Source of the DNA: Ancalomicrobiaceae bacterium S20
Lineage (GTDB): Bacteria; Pseudomonadota; Alphaproteobacteria; Rhizobiales; Ancalomicrobiaceae
Assembly: GCA_040269895.1 (NCBI GenBank)
Contig: CP158568.1
Coordinates: 2,884,716-2,948,715 of the forward strand
Reading direction: 5' to 3'
Length of the DNA stretch: 64,000 nt
Positions 18,423 to 27,620 of this stretch are shown piece by piece. Numbering within the stretch: position 1 is the stretch's first letter; each line of letters starts with the position of its first letter. The position numbers were made by a program, and so were the translations under genes. The notes below the pieces were generated by a model. That model ran no database searches, had not been told where the DNA came from, and worked only from the letters and a program-made list of their open reading frames with translations.

Positions 18423-18953
18423 ATGCAAGGCACGGGCACGCTGCTCGACGCACCGGAGAAGGACCGTTTCGGTCCCGAGGTGCTCGCGGCCGCCAATATC
18501 AACCCGGTCACGCGTCTCGCCACGGACTACCTGAACCACTTCAACAACGTCGTGATGTTGCTCGAGCTGGTGCCGAGCATGCCCGACTTTGCCGACGAAG
18601 TGCTGGCCTGGAAGCCGGCGAGCTATGTCGAGTATTTTGCCACTTCGCACTTCCGCGAGCGCGAGCTTGCCATCGCCGCCTATGGCGCGGCCGATCGCGA
18701 CGTGCGCGCCACGTTCGAGGCGATCATCGACGAGCTCGACCAGACCATGGCCGAGGCCAAGGATCTGCTGCGCAAGGGCGATCCGTCCGAGCCGGTGAAC
18801 GCCTTCCACATCGGAGAGTTGGTCACGCATCGGCTGAAGCCGCTGATCACCGAGGCTGGCGGCGTCATCAACGGCATGCCGGCCACGCCGGCGGCCGAGA
18901 TCGATCTCGCGGGCATCAATGCCCAGGAGACGATCGACGAACTGTTCCCCTGA
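18423..18953 (+). CDS. Conserved hypothetical protein
   Basis: A soluble, mostly helical 176-residue protein (for example PVTRLATDYLNHFNNVVMLL and DVRATFEAIIDELDQTMAEA). I recognise the general look of an uncharacterised rhizobial family but no function. There is no signal peptide, membrane span or catalytic signature. The upstream 80 bp is A+T-rich and likely holds its promoter. A NUDIX gene follows 15 bp downstream, so the two are probably cotranscribed. Confidence 0.8.
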   Translation: MQGTGTLLDAPEKDRFGPEVLAAANINPVTRLATDYLNHFNNVVMLLELVPSMPDFADEVLAWKPASYVEYFATSHFRERELAIAAYGAADRDVRATFEAIIDELDQTMAEAKDLLRKGDPSEPVNAFHIGELVTHRLKPLITEAGGVINGMPATPAAEIDLAGINAQETIDELFP

Positions 18954-18968
18954 CCGGTTGCAGCCCGC

Positions 18969-19406
18969 ATGACAATGCCGTCGCGTTCGCCCCCGACGCC
19001 GATGCTCGCGGTTTCCATCTGCGTATTTCGGCGTGACGAGGTGCTGCTCGTCGAGCGCGGCAAACCGCCGGGCGTCGGGCTGTGGAGCCCGGTCGGCGGC
19101 CGGGTCGAATGGGGCGAGACGCTCGAGGCGGCCGCTTTGCGCGAAGTCGCCGAGGAGACGGGCGTGAATTGCCGGATCGTCGGCCTCAGCCATATCCGCG
19201 AGATCATCCACACGGAGAGCACGCCGGGCTTCCACGCGGTACTGGCGGTGCATGCCGCCGAATGGACGTCGGGCGAGCCGGTCGCCGGCGACGACGCGCG
19301 CGACGCCCGCTTCGTCGCGCTGACCGACCTCGAGACGCTGCCGCTCGTCGAAGGCGTGGTGCCGCACATTCTGCGGGCGCACGCGCTGCTCGAGCGGCAC
19401 GCCTGA
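18969..19406 (+). CDS. NUDIX hydrolase
   Basis: A 145-residue NUDIX pyrophosphatase. The NUDIX box is complete: GGRVEWGETLEAAALREVAE followed by ETGV, matching G-x5-E-x7-R-E-U-x-E-E-x-G. The substrate may be a nucleoside diphosphate linked to another moiety. The N-terminal TPMLAVSICVFRRDEVLLVERG fits the ADP-ribose pyrophosphatase/MutT-like group. It starts 15 bp after the preceding gene. Confidence 0.92.
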   Translation: MTMPSRSPPTPMLAVSICVFRRDEVLLVERGKPPGVGLWSPVGGRVEWGETLEAAALREVAEETGVNCRIVGLSHIREIIHTESTPGFHAVLAVHAAEWTSGEPVAGDDARDARFVALTDLETLPLVEGVVPHILRAHALLERHA

Positions 19407-19571
19407 AGCGCCGATCCTCGACAGCCGCGATCGTGTCGGCGCTTTTGAGGATTTCGCCGGCGCGCGACCTGCTCTAAGAAGCGACTGCGGCGACATGCCG
19501 GCGCGGGTCCCGACCGGCTTGGATCGGATCCCCGACCCGGCGCTGCTCCAACGGTTCCGCGCGAGGCGTGC

Positions 19572-20039
19572 ATGGCGGTGACGACGAGCGACAGGCCCGG
19601 GATCGAGCGACGGCACGGCAGCGGCGCCGGTCCGCACCTGCGGGCAGCGGTCCTCGCCTTTGCCTGCGCGGCAAGCCTCGCCTTCGGCATGGCGGTCTCG
19701 GGCCCCGCCCACGCGGCGGCGGCGCCGGCCGACGGTCCGCCCTACGACGAACAGATCCTCAGGCTCGCCGAGATCATGGGCGCGCTGCACCATCTGCGCC
19801 CGCTCTGCGGTGCCGACGAAGGCCAGATGTGGCGCGACAAGATGAATGCGCTGATCCAGGCCGAGGAGCCGGCGCCGGACCGCCGCAAGCGCATCATCGA
19901 GCGCTTCAACCGCAGCTACCGGGCGCTCGCCGAGGTCTACCGGACCTGCACGCCGGCGGCGCGCGAGATCGTCGACCAATATCTGCGCGAAGGCGCGAAA
20001 CTTTCGCGCGATGTCGTAAGCCGCTACGGCCGGCAGTAG
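19572..20039 (+). CDS. TIGR02301 family protein
   Basis: A 155-residue exported protein of the alphaproteobacterial family TIGR02301, of unknown function. After an N-terminal signal (hydrophobic core AAVLAFACAASLAFGMAVSG, residues about 25-45) come the family signatures: DEQILRLAEIMGALHHLRPL, CGADEGQMWRDKM, CTPAAREIVDQYLREG and the ending SRYGRQ. The two mature cysteines could pair. The exact start within the first 25 residues is uncertain. Confidence 0.88.
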   Translation: MAVTTSDRPGIERRHGSGAGPHLRAAVLAFACAASLAFGMAVSGPAHAAAAPADGPPYDEQILRLAEIMGALHHLRPLCGADEGQMWRDKMNALIQAEEPAPDRRKRIIERFNRSYRALAEVYRTCTPAAREIVDQYLREGAKLSRDVVSRYGRQ

Positions 20040-20213
20040 CAGCCCATTAACCACCCGCACATCTTTGTTACTACGATTTAACGATAATTGTGGGCATTCG
20101 CTTCGCCTGCCCCCTCGGCGTGCTATGACCATCCCTGTGGGACGCACCCGGCACGGGGCCGGGCGCCGTGCGTGCAGTGACCCGGACCGCGCCGGGTTGA
20201 GGGGACATTTTCG

Positions 20214-20474
20214 ATGCTCGATGAAGCTCTGGACGACGACGTCGATCTGACGATCGCCGACAAGAAGCGCGCAGCGTTCGAGATGCTCGCGGACGCCATG
20301 GCCGATGCCGAGGCGGAAGGGATCGAGCGGGACATCGTTACCCAGGCGGCGCTGTTCGCGGCGCTGATCGACCTCGTCTCGACCTTCGGCGAGGAGGCCG
20401 TCGCCGAGTTCGCGACCCGTTTGCCCGACCGTGTCCGCAACGGCGAATTCTCGGTCGACCGCATCCTGCAGTGA
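20214..20474 (+). CDS. Small acidic conserved hypothetical protein
   Basis: An 86-residue acidic, helical, soluble protein (MLDEALDDDVDLTIADKKRA, then IERDIVTQAALFAALIDLVS and ATRLPDRVRNGEFSVDRIL). No function recognised. TTGAGGGGACATTTTCG lies directly upstream of the ATG, a weak to moderate ribosome binding site. The 170-bp gap before it is A+T-rich (around 20041-20100) and probably contains its promoter. Confidence 0.75.
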   Translation: MLDEALDDDVDLTIADKKRAAFEMLADAMADAEAEGIERDIVTQAALFAALIDLVSTFGEEAVAEFATRLPDRVRNGEFSVDRILQ

Positions 20475-20523
20475 GACCGGGGGCCGCGCCCGGTCATGCC
20501 CGACGACGGCCGGCCGCGCTCGG

Positions 20524-21156
20524 TCAGAGGACCGTCGCGAGGCCGAGCCGGCCGAGAATGACGACCCCGAAGATCATCAGGAGCCCGCCGGCGACCTGAT
20601 TGATGCGCTGGAGCGACCGGTCGGTCATTCGATCGCGCAGCAGCGACACCAGCCCCGAGACGAACAACCACCATCCGGTGCCGCCGGCGAGCACGCCCGC
20701 GACCAGGAGCGAGGCGCCGACATAGTCGCCGGGCTCCGGCGCCAGATCGCCGAGCGATCCGAACACGGCGAGAAAGCCGAGGATCGTCGCCGGATTGGTG
20801 ATGGTCATGCCGAAGGAGGCGAGCGCGGTCGCGAGCACCGAGGCGCCGCCGACATCCGGATCGAGATGCGGATGTTCGCGGGCGATCCTGATGCCGAAGA
20901 TCACCAGCGCGATGCCGCCCACGAGCTGGAACCAGACCGACCAGCCCTCGATGAAGGCCGAGACAGCGGTGATGCCGTAGGCCGCGACCGCGGCGAAGAA
21001 GCCGTCGGCGAAGACCGCGCCGATGCCGGCCGCGAGGCCCGGAAAGAAGCCGCGCTTGAACGCCTGCTGGATGCACATGATGTTGACCGGGCCGATCGGC
21101 GCGGAAAACAGGATGCCGATACCGATACCTTTGATGATCAGCGAGATATCGAACAC
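20524..21156 (-). CDS. LysE family amino-acid exporter (copy 2)
   Basis: A second LysE/RhtB superfamily exporter, 210 residues with about six membrane segments. It has the N-terminal signature SAPIGPVNIMCIQQAFKRGF and TITNPATILGFLAVFG in the middle. The sequence differs widely from the exporter at 8998, so it is not a recent duplicate. The start is GTG at 21156; an ATG at 21160 is out of frame. It converges with the small acidic protein gene. Confidence 0.88.
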   Translation of the reverse strand: MFDISLIIKGIGIGILFSAPIGPVNIMCIQQAFKRGFFPGLAAGIGAVFADGFFAAVAAYGITAVSAFIEGWSVWFQLVGGIALVIFGIRIAREHPHLDPDVGGASVLATALASFGMTITNPATILGFLAVFGSLGDLAPEPGDYVGASLLVAGVLAGGTGWWLFVSGLVSLLRDRMTDRSLQRINQVAGGLLMIFGVVILGRLGLATVL

Positions 21157-21397
21157 CCATCACGCTCCGCCGTCGAACCCGCCTTCCGCATCGCCCATCG
21201 CGCGGTCGAGCGCAAGTCTCGACGCGGTCCGCAGTCTGCCCAAGTTATGAGCGAGGATCAGGACCGTCCTCTGCCGCGCTGCGGCGCGCAGGGCACAGCG
21301 CCGGGCGCCGTGCTCGGCTACACTCGCCATGCTCCGGCGCCAGATGCCGCCTGATCACGCTGCCTGATCCCTGCCCGACACACCGGACCCTTTCGCC

Positions 21398-22051
21398 ATG
21401 CTGCGCCGTTCCGTCCTCCGCCTCCTCGCCTTCGCCGCCGCCGCGCTGGCCTCGGGCGCCCTCGCCGCCAAGAAGGTCGAGACCGAGCGCGTCGTGGTCG
21501 ACCCGCCGAAGGACGCCGCGCCGCCGGCCGCCAACACCGCGCCGCTGGTCAACCAGCAGCGGCCGCCGGCCGCCGTCGCCGCCAACGCCCCCGAGCTCGG
21601 CAAGGGCGTCGAGGGCCTGCCGCCGCTGGTCGCCAAGATGCGCCAGCGCATCCTCGACGCGGCGTATTCCGGCGACATGGGCCAGCTCAAGCTCGCGATG
21701 CAGACCAACGAGACGCCGCCGATCTTCTCGGTCAACGAGGTGCGCGACCCGATCGACTACCTCAAGACCCAGTCCGGCGACGGCGAGGGACGCGAGATCC
21801 TCGCGATCATGACCGACGTTCTGGAAGCGGGCTGGGCGCGGGTCGATATCGGCAAGCCGCAGGAAATGTATGTCTGGCCCTATTTCGCGGCGATCCCGAT
21901 CGACCATCTGGAGCCGAACCAGCTCGTCGAGGTCTACAAGATCCTGACCTCCTCCGACTTCGAGGAGATGAAGTCGGGCGGCAAGTACACGTTCTACACG
22001 CTCGGCATCGGGCCGGACGGCACCTGGCACTATTTCAAGCTCAACGACTGA
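21398..22051 (+). CDS. Exported hypothetical protein
   Basis: A 217-residue protein with a signal peptide (LRRSVLRLLAFAAAALASGA, cleavage near LAA-KK), a Pro/Ala-rich linker (residues about 30-65) and a conserved C-terminal domain (MRQRILDAAYSGDMGQLKLA, then EMYVWPYFAAIPIDHLEP and YTFYTLGIGPDGTWHYFKLN). The domain recalls uncharacterised rhizobial periplasmic proteins with a WPYFA motif; function unknown. It stands alone between two divergently oriented neighbours. Confidence 0.82.
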   Translation: MLRRSVLRLLAFAAAALASGALAAKKVETERVVVDPPKDAAPPAANTAPLVNQQRPPAAVAANAPELGKGVEGLPPLVAKMRQRILDAAYSGDMGQLKLAMQTNETPPIFSVNEVRDPIDYLKTQSGDGEGREILAIMTDVLEAGWARVDIGKPQEMYVWPYFAAIPIDHLEPNQLVEVYKILTSSDFEEMKSGGKYTFYTLGIGPDGTWHYFKLND

Positions 22052-22193
22052 GGACGGTCCGAGCGGCGAAGCCGGCCGGGCCGCGCGTCGTTGCCCCGTT
22101 GACGTCTTGGAGGGCGCGGCGTTCACGCCTATCTTCGTTCGCACGTGCAACAACAGGGTTCCGCGCCGGGCGCGCGGGGCCGACGGAGGCGTC

Positions 22194-23096
22194 ATGGCGG
22201 CCGGGTTTGTCGCAGTCCTCGAAGACCGCGGTGTGGTGGCGGTCGAAGGTCCCGAGGCGGTTTCGTTCCTGGACGGCCTCGTGACCTCCGACGTGGAGAA
22301 GCTGGCGCCCGGCGAAGCCGCCTTCGCGGCGCTGCTGACGCCGCAGGGCAAAATCCTGTTCGACTTCCTCCCGGTCAGGACTGCCGAAGGCTATCTCATC
22401 GATACGCCCCGAGCGCTTGCGGCCGACCTCGCCAAGCGGCTCGGCTTCTACAAGCTGCGCGCCAAGGTTACGGTTGCGGACCGCTCCGAGATCTTCGGCG
22501 TCATCGCGGGCTGGGCGACCGGCGGCGCGGCGCCCGCTCTCGACGCGGATGGCGTGATCGCCTATGCCGACCCGCGCCATGCCGATCTCGGCCGGCGCGC
22601 GATCGTGCCGCGCGAGACGATGGCCGCGGTGCTCGCCGGGCTCGCCGCCGAACTCCGGCCGGAGGCGGATTACGAGACCCACCGCATCGGGCTCGGCGTG
22701 CCGAAGGGCGGGCTCGACTTCGCCTATGGCGATGCCTTCCCGCACGATGCCGACATGGACGACCTCGCCGGCGTCGACTTCACCAAGGGCTGCTACGTCG
22801 GCCAGGAGGTTGTCAGCCGCATGAAGCATCGCGGCACGGCGCGGCGGCGCGTGATCCAGGTCGCCGGTGTCGACGGCGCGGCGCTGCCGGCTGCGGGCAC
22901 GGAGATCGTCGCGCAGGGCAAGCCGGTCGGCACGGTCGGATCGGCTGTCGGCGCCGACGGGCTGGCGCTGGTGCGGCTCGACCGCGTGAAGGAGGCGATC
23001 GACGCCGGCGCGGCGCTCGCGGCCGGCGACGTGGCGCTCGAGCCGCGCCTGCCGGCCTTCGCCCGCTTCGGCTGGCCGGCGCCGGCGGCCGACTGA
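22194..23096 (+). CDS. ygfZ: YgfZ/GcvT-like folate-binding Fe-S assembly protein
   Basis: A 300-residue aminomethyltransferase-fold protein of the YgfZ (IBA57) family, which uses folate to help assemble or repair certain [4Fe-4S] enzymes. The family signature KGCYVGQEVVSRMKHRG is at about residues 197-213, with the key cysteine. FLDGLVTSDVEKL and LTPQGKILFDF near the N-terminus are typical. The start at 22194 follows CGGAGGCGTC. It is followed by an HD hydrolase, a phosphatase and a NAD regulator on the same strand. Confidence 0.92.
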   Translation: MAAGFVAVLEDRGVVAVEGPEAVSFLDGLVTSDVEKLAPGEAAFAALLTPQGKILFDFLPVRTAEGYLIDTPRALAADLAKRLGFYKLRAKVTVADRSEIFGVIAGWATGGAAPALDADGVIAYADPRHADLGRRAIVPRETMAAVLAGLAAELRPEADYETHRIGLGVPKGGLDFAYGDAFPHDADMDDLAGVDFTKGCYVGQEVVSRMKHRGTARRRVIQVAGVDGAALPAAGTEIVAQGKPVGTVGSAVGADGLALVRLDRVKEAIDAGAALAAGDVALEPRLPAFARFGWPAPAAD

Positions 23097-23238
23097 GCAT
23101 CCGACGACCGCCAAGGGGCCACTTGCCCCGCTCCGCCGATCGGCTAGGAAGAACGCGGCCCGGCGAATCCGCGCCGCGCCGTGTCGGGCTTTGCCCGGCG
23201 CCGCTGCCGCCCATCCGTCCGCTCGCGAGATCCGTCCG

Positions 23239-23859
23239 ATGGCCGATCGTCCCGGCTCCTCGCCGCGTGCCTGGCAGCGCATGCTGTCCGGCCGCCGGCT
23301 CGACCTGCTCGATCCCTCGCCGCTCGACGTCGAGATCGAGGACATCGCCCATGGGCTCGCGCGCGTCGCGCGCTGGAACGGTCAGACGCGCGGCCCCTAT
23401 CCCTTCTCGGTCGCGCAGCACAGCCTCGTCGTCGAGGAGATTGCGCTGCGCTGGGAGCCGACGCTGTCGCCGGCCGACCGGCTCGCGGTGCTGCTGCACG
23501 ACGCGGCCGAGTATGTGATCGGCGACATGATCTCGCCGTTCAAGGCGGTGATCGGCCCGACCTACAAGGACGTCGAGAAGCGCCTCGCCGCCGCCGTGCA
23601 CCTGCGCTTCGGCCTGCCCCCGGCGATGCGGGACGATCTCGCCCGTCTCGCCAAGCGCGCCGACCTCGTCTCGGCCTATTTCGAGGCGATCGAGCTCGCC
23701 GGCTTCACCGTCGCGGAGGCGACCAAGATCTTCGGCCGGCCCAAGGGCTTCGGCCCGGCCTACGGGCTCGATCCCTGGCCGACCGAGCTGGTGCAGGAGC
23801 GCTTCATCGAGCGGTTCCGCACGTTGGACGCCGCCGCCACCGCGGCGCGGGGCGGCTGA
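23239..23859 (+). CDS. HD domain hydrolase (YfbR-like)
   Basis: A 206-residue HD-superfamily metal phosphohydrolase. PFSVAQHSLVVEEIA supplies the first His, LLHDAAEYVIGDM the His-Asp pair and RADLVSAYFEAIEL the last Asp. YfbR proteins are 5'-deoxynucleotidases; this is a relative but substrate identity is not certain. The ATG at 23239 is preferred over an upstream GTG/ATG at 23191 because it starts just before the conserved region. Confidence 0.88.
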   Translation: MADRPGSSPRAWQRMLSGRRLDLLDPSPLDVEIEDIAHGLARVARWNGQTRGPYPFSVAQHSLVVEEIALRWEPTLSPADRLAVLLHDAAEYVIGDMISPFKAVIGPTYKDVEKRLAAAVHLRFGLPPAMRDDLARLAKRADLVSAYFEAIELAGFTVAEATKIFGRPKGFGPAYGLDPWPTELVQERFIERFRTLDAAATAARGG

Positions 23860-23950
23860 AATCGCGCCGAGGGCGGCGCTGGACCGCTTCGATCCCGGCT
23901 CGCCTTGCGGTATGATGCCGGTCGGTCTGGGGGGAGGAGCAGGAGAAGAC

Positions 23951-24484
23951 ATGCCGGCCATTCACGTCTGCCCGCTGTCGCGGCTCGCCGATACCGTCGA
24001 CCGGGTCGGCGCGAGCCATCTCGCGACCCTGATCAACGCCGGCACGCCGGTGCCGCGGCCGGCGGCGATCTCGCCGGAGAATCATCTGTTCCTCGGCTTC
24101 AACGACATCACGGAGCCGGTCGAGGGGCTGGTGCCGCCGAGCGCGGCGCATGTGGCGGCATTCATCGACTTCGTGCAGGCCTGGGACCGGTCGCGGCCGA
24201 TGGTGATCCATTGCTGGGCCGGCATCTCGCGCTCGACCGCCGGCGCCTTCATCGCGGCTTGCGTGATGGATCCCGACCGCCCCGAGCACGACATCGCCGA
24301 CGAGATCCGCCGGCGCTCGCCCTCGGCGACGCCGAACCTGCGTCTCGTCCGCTTCGCCGACGACCATCTCGGCCGCGGCGGCCGCATGGTCGCGGCCATC
24401 GAAGCGATCGGCCGCGGCTGCGACGCCTTCGAAGGCGTGCCGTTCACGATCGCGGCGCCGGTGCGCGCAGCCGTGGGACGATGA
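23951..24484 (+). CDS. Protein tyrosine phosphatase-like protein
   Basis: A 177-residue cysteine phosphatase. The P-loop VIHCWAGISRSTA gives the C-x5-R signature, at about residue 90; an upstream aspartate acid may lie in the FNDITEP loop. It is a small dual-specificity/tyrosine-phosphatase-like enzyme of the type found next to NAD-related genes in rhizobia. GGAGGAGCAGGAGAAGAC precedes the ATG. It overlaps the next gene by 4 bp (ATGA), implying translational coupling with that regulator. Confidence 0.87.
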   Translation: MPAIHVCPLSRLADTVDRVGASHLATLINAGTPVPRPAAISPENHLFLGFNDITEPVEGLVPPSAAHVAAFIDFVQAWDRSRPMVIHCWAGISRSTAGAFIAACVMDPDRPEHDIADEIRRRSPSATPNLRLVRFADDHLGRGGRMVAAIEAIGRGCDAFEGVPFTIAAPVRAAVGR

Positions 24485-25629
24485 GCGACGAGCGGACCGG
24501 ATCGGCGTCAGTCGGGGCGGCGACGGTCGGCGCGGCCCGCGCCACGAGGATCTCGACCGATAGCGCCCCCGAATCGGAGATCGCGGCGGGTGCTGCCCGG
24601 CCGGGCGTCGAGATCGGCCTCAGCGCGGCGGTGGTCGCGGTTGCCGACGACACGCCGCTGATCCTGACCATGGCGGCGACACAGGCCGGGGGCGGCGAAC
24701 CGGCGGGCGTGGCTCGCCCGGATCCGGCCGAGGACGGACGCGTCGATGCGCTGCCGTTCGGGCCGTTCGACCCGGTCCAGCACCGCACCTTCGAAATCGG
24801 CCTGCGCGCCTGGGTCGAGGCACAGACGGCGCTCCGGCTCGGCTATGCCGAGCAGCTCTACACGTTCGGCGACCGCGGCCGGCATGCCCGGCTCGGCGAT
24901 ACCGGGCCGCACGTCGTCTCGGTCGGCTATCTGGCCCTGACCCGCAAGCGGCCGGAGTCCGACGCCGCGCTGGCGCGCGAAGGCGCGGCGTTCCGGCCCT
25001 GGTACGACTATTTTCCCTGGGAGGACTGGCGCGGCGGCCGGCCGGCGCTGATCGACGAGGCGATCCTGCCCGCGCTGGCCGACTGGGCCGCGCGACCGAG
25101 CTCGCCGACCGAGACCGCGCGCGGCCTCGGCCGGCCGGAGCGCGTGCGGATGTGCTTCGGCGGCGAGGGCGCGGACGGCGGCGACTTCGACGAGGAGAAG
25201 GCGCTCGAGCGCTACGAACTGCTCTACGAGGCCGGCCTCGTGCGCGAGGCGCTACGCGACGGCCGCCCGGCCGCGCTCGCGCGGCCGGACCGGCCGTTCC
25301 TCGGCCGCTCGATGCGCTTCGACCACCGCCGCATCCTGGCGACCGCAATCTCGCGGCTCCGCTCGAAACTCAAGTACCGGCCGGTGGTGTTCGAGCTGAT
25401 GGGCGACAGTTTCACGCTGACCGAGTTGCAGCGCAGCGTCGAGGCGATCGGCGGCCGGCACCTGCACAAGCAGAATTTCCGCCGGCTGGTCGATCAGTCC
25501 GATCTGGTGGAGGCGACCGGCGAGACCTCGCTCGTCACCGGCGGCCGCCCGGCGCAGCTCTATCGCTTCCGCCGCGACGTGCTGAGCGAGCGCCCGGCAC
25601 CGGGCCTGCGCTATGGCGCCCGCGTCTGA
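24481..25629 (+). CDS. NUDIX-like/winged-helix NAD-metabolism regulator (NrtR/NadQ-like)
   Basis: 382 residues. The central part (about residues 45-190) is NUDIX-like but shows no complete catalytic NUDIX box. The C-terminal 90 residues form a winged helix (FTLTELQRSVEAIGGRHLHK, then NFRRLVDQSDLVEATGE), the layout of NrtR-type repressors whose decayed NUDIX domain senses a NAD metabolite. In alphaproteobacteria a related regulator (NadQ) is reported to control nadABC, so nadA-nadB at 42.2 kb, with its palindrome, is the natural target. That link is inference. The first 45 residues are Ala/Ser-rich and probably disordered. Confidence 0.78.
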   Translation: MSDERTGSASVGAATVGAARATRISTDSAPESEIAAGAARPGVEIGLSAAVVAVADDTPLILTMAATQAGGGEPAGVARPDPAEDGRVDALPFGPFDPVQHRTFEIGLRAWVEAQTALRLGYAEQLYTFGDRGRHARLGDTGPHVVSVGYLALTRKRPESDAALAREGAAFRPWYDYFPWEDWRGGRPALIDEAILPALADWAARPSSPTETARGLGRPERVRMCFGGEGADGGDFDEEKALERYELLYEAGLVREALRDGRPAALARPDRPFLGRSMRFDHRRILATAISRLRSKLKYRPVVFELMGDSFTLTELQRSVEAIGGRHLHKQNFRRLVDQSDLVEATGETSLVTGGRPAQLYRFRRDVLSERPAPGLRYGARV

Positions 25630-25815
25630 GGTCGGCCCGTTCAAGGGACCGCGCGACGCCTGATCTTGCCGCGCCCCGGAGGCCGTTGGCCAGCCGCGTT
25701 ACGAAAGCGGCGCGGACCGCGTCTCATCCCCGACAGCAGAGCATCCCCGTATGCCCTCCCGGCCTGAGGCCGGTCGCTTGGGCCAACGCTCATTGATGCG
25801 GCGCAGCAGACTTTT

Positions 25816-25828
25816 TGGAATTGTTCCA
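25816..25828. promoter_or_regulatory. Palindrome TGGAA-TTG-TTCCA, possible iron-regulator (Irr/ICE-like) site
   Basis: A perfect 5+5 palindrome in an A+T-rich stretch about 180 bp before mntH. It resembles the iron-control element bound by Irr in rhizobia, but matches only in the core. Low certainty. Confidence 0.35.
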
Positions 25829-25939
25829 GTATAGCTGGACCCGCATGCAACAAGGCCGACATGCAACCGGGTAGGCGGCCGACAGACCGGCCGCTTCCCC
25901 GGCGCGGATCACCCCGCGCACGGCATCGGATCGATCCTG

Positions 25940-25964
25940 TTGCAAATGACTTGCAACTGCAAAA
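25940..25964. promoter_or_regulatory. Repeated TTGCAA boxes, candidate Mur (manganese) operator of mntH
   Basis: TTGCAA (itself self-complementary) occurs at 25940-25945 and 25951-25956 with 5 bp between, followed by TGCAAAA at 25958. Rhizobial Mur binds TGCAA-rich palindromes of this kind to repress mntH. Position 50-70 bp before the start codon fits a repressor site. Confidence 0.55.
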
Positions 25965-26010
25965 ACTCTGCGCGAAAGTAGGCCCCGTGGAAACCGTGGA
26001 GAAACCGGGC

Positions 26011-27372
26011 ATGGCCGACGGCGGCACCATCGCGACGGGCGCAGGCAAGACCGAGGGTTGGCGGCGCGAACGCGCCGAGCCTGCGTTGGCCGAGGTCTTC
26101 GCGACCGTCGGCGTGCGCCGCGGCGGCTCGCGCTGGCGGCGGTTCCTGTCGTTTCTCGGCCCCGGCTATCTGGTCGCGGTCGGCTATATGGATCCCGGCA
26201 ACTGGGCGACCTCGCTCGCCGGCGGCTCGAAGTTCGGCTACGCGCTGCTGACGGTCGCGCTGTTGTCGAACCTGATGGCGATCCTGTTGCAGGCGCTGTG
26301 CATCCGGCTCGGCATCGCCTCGGGTCGCGACCTCGCGCAGGCCTGTCGCGACGGCCTGCCGGGCTGGACGGCGATCCCGCTCTGGCTCATTGCCGAGGTC
26401 GCCATCGCGGCGACCGACCTCGCGGAGGTGATCGGCACGGCGATCGGCCTGAAGCTGCTGTTCGGCCTGCCGCTCGAGATCGGCGTGGTGGTCACCGCGC
26501 TCGACGTCTTCCTGGTACTCGCGCTGCAGAAGCTCGGCTTCCGTTGGATCGAGGCCTTCATCGTCGCGCTGCTCGGCGTGATCGCGGCGTCGTTCACGAT
26601 CCAGATCGTGCTCGCCGATCCGGACTGGGGCGCGGTGCTGGCGGGCTTCCTGCCGACGACCCGGATCGTGACCGACGGCGACATGCTCTATCTGGCGCTC
26701 GGCATCCTCGGCGCGACCGTCATGCCGCACAATCTCTATCTCCACTCGGCGATCGTGCAGACCCGCAAGATCGGCGCGAGCCTGGAGGAGAAGCGCGACG
26801 CGATTCGGCTTGCGACGATCGACTCGACCGTCGCGCTCTGCTTCGCGCTGACCATCAACGCCTCGATCCTGATCCTCGCCGCCGCGACCTTCTACAAGAC
26901 CGGCCGCCACGACGTCAGCGACCTCGGCGAGGCGCACGGGCTGCTCATGCCGCTGCTCGGCGCCAGCATCGCGCCGTCGCTGTTCGCGATCGCGCTCGTC
27001 GCCTGCGGCCTCAATTCGACCGTGACGGCCACGCTCGCGGGTCAGGCGGTCATGGAGGGCTTTGTCCATCTGAAGGTCGAGCCCTGGGTGCGCCGGCTGG
27101 TGACGCGACTGGTCGCGATCGTGCCGGCGGCGGCGGTCACGATCTGGTACGGCGAAAGCGGCGCCGCCGGGCTCCTGATCTTCTCGCAGGTCGTGCTCAG
27201 CCTGCAGCTCCCCTTCGCCATCGTGCCGCTGGTCGCCTTCACCGCCGACCGACGCAAGCTCGGCGCCCTCGCCGCGCCGCTCTGGATGACGCTCCTGTCG
27301 GCGCTGGTCGCGGCCGTGATCATCGTGCTCAACGCCAAGCTCATCGTCGACTTCATCAACGGTACGCCCTGA
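26011..27372 (+). CDS. mntH: Nramp family divalent metal transporter
   Basis: A proton-coupled importer of Mn2+ and possibly Fe2+, in the inner membrane. The 453-residue protein has eleven or so hydrophobic segments and the two Nramp hallmark motifs: DPGNWATS (TM1 metal site) and MPHNLYLHS (TM6 metal site). The preferred start is ATG 26011, with GTG at 25987 possible. Mur- and Irr-like boxes upstream suggest control by manganese or iron. A terminator hairpin follows at 27434. Confidence 0.93.
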   Translation: MADGGTIATGAGKTEGWRRERAEPALAEVFATVGVRRGGSRWRRFLSFLGPGYLVAVGYMDPGNWATSLAGGSKFGYALLTVALLSNLMAILLQALCIRLGIASGRDLAQACRDGLPGWTAIPLWLIAEVAIAATDLAEVIGTAIGLKLLFGLPLEIGVVVTALDVFLVLALQKLGFRWIEAFIVALLGVIAASFTIQIVLADPDWGAVLAGFLPTTRIVTDGDMLYLALGILGATVMPHNLYLHSAIVQTRKIGASLEEKRDAIRLATIDSTVALCFALTINASILILAAATFYKTGRHDVSDLGEAHGLLMPLLGASIAPSLFAIALVACGLNSTVTATLAGQAVMEGFVHLKVEPWVRRLVTRLVAIVPAAAVTIWYGESGAAGLLIFSQVVLSLQLPFAIVPLVAFTADRRKLGALAAPLWMTLLSALVAAVIIVLNAKLIVDFINGTP

Positions 27373-27433
27373 GCAAACCGCGCGGCCGCGCCACCTGCGA
27401 CGATTTCCTGAAACATCAGGCCTCGATCATCGG

Positions 27434-27465
27434 CGGTCGATCCCGGCACCCGGGATCGACCGTTT
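27434..27465 (+). terminator. Intrinsic terminator after mntH
   Basis: Arms CGGTCGATCCCGG (27434-27446) and CCGGGATCGACCG (27450-27462) pair perfectly across a 3-nt loop, CAC, followed by TTT. It lies about 60 bp after the mntH stop. Confidence 0.8.
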
Positions 27466-27620
27466 CTCGTCTCGACGGGAGATCGGGACCGCGCAGTCGA
27501 CCCGCGACGCCGCCGCCGGCCCCACGGACCGGCCTGCGGAGCGGCTCGGAGCGGGCGTTGCGCGGCGCCGCAGATGCTGTACATTGAACGTCGTTCATAA
27601 CCTCGGACGGGCTTTGCTTC

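Larger units (their letters stand above)
25630..26010. other. 381-bp regulatory gap upstream of the Nramp transporter
   Basis: No gene is supported here; an in-frame ATG at 25861 would extend mntH by 50 residues of unconserved, Arg-rich sequence and is not preferred. The right half holds two operator-like elements, listed separately. Confidence 0.6.
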
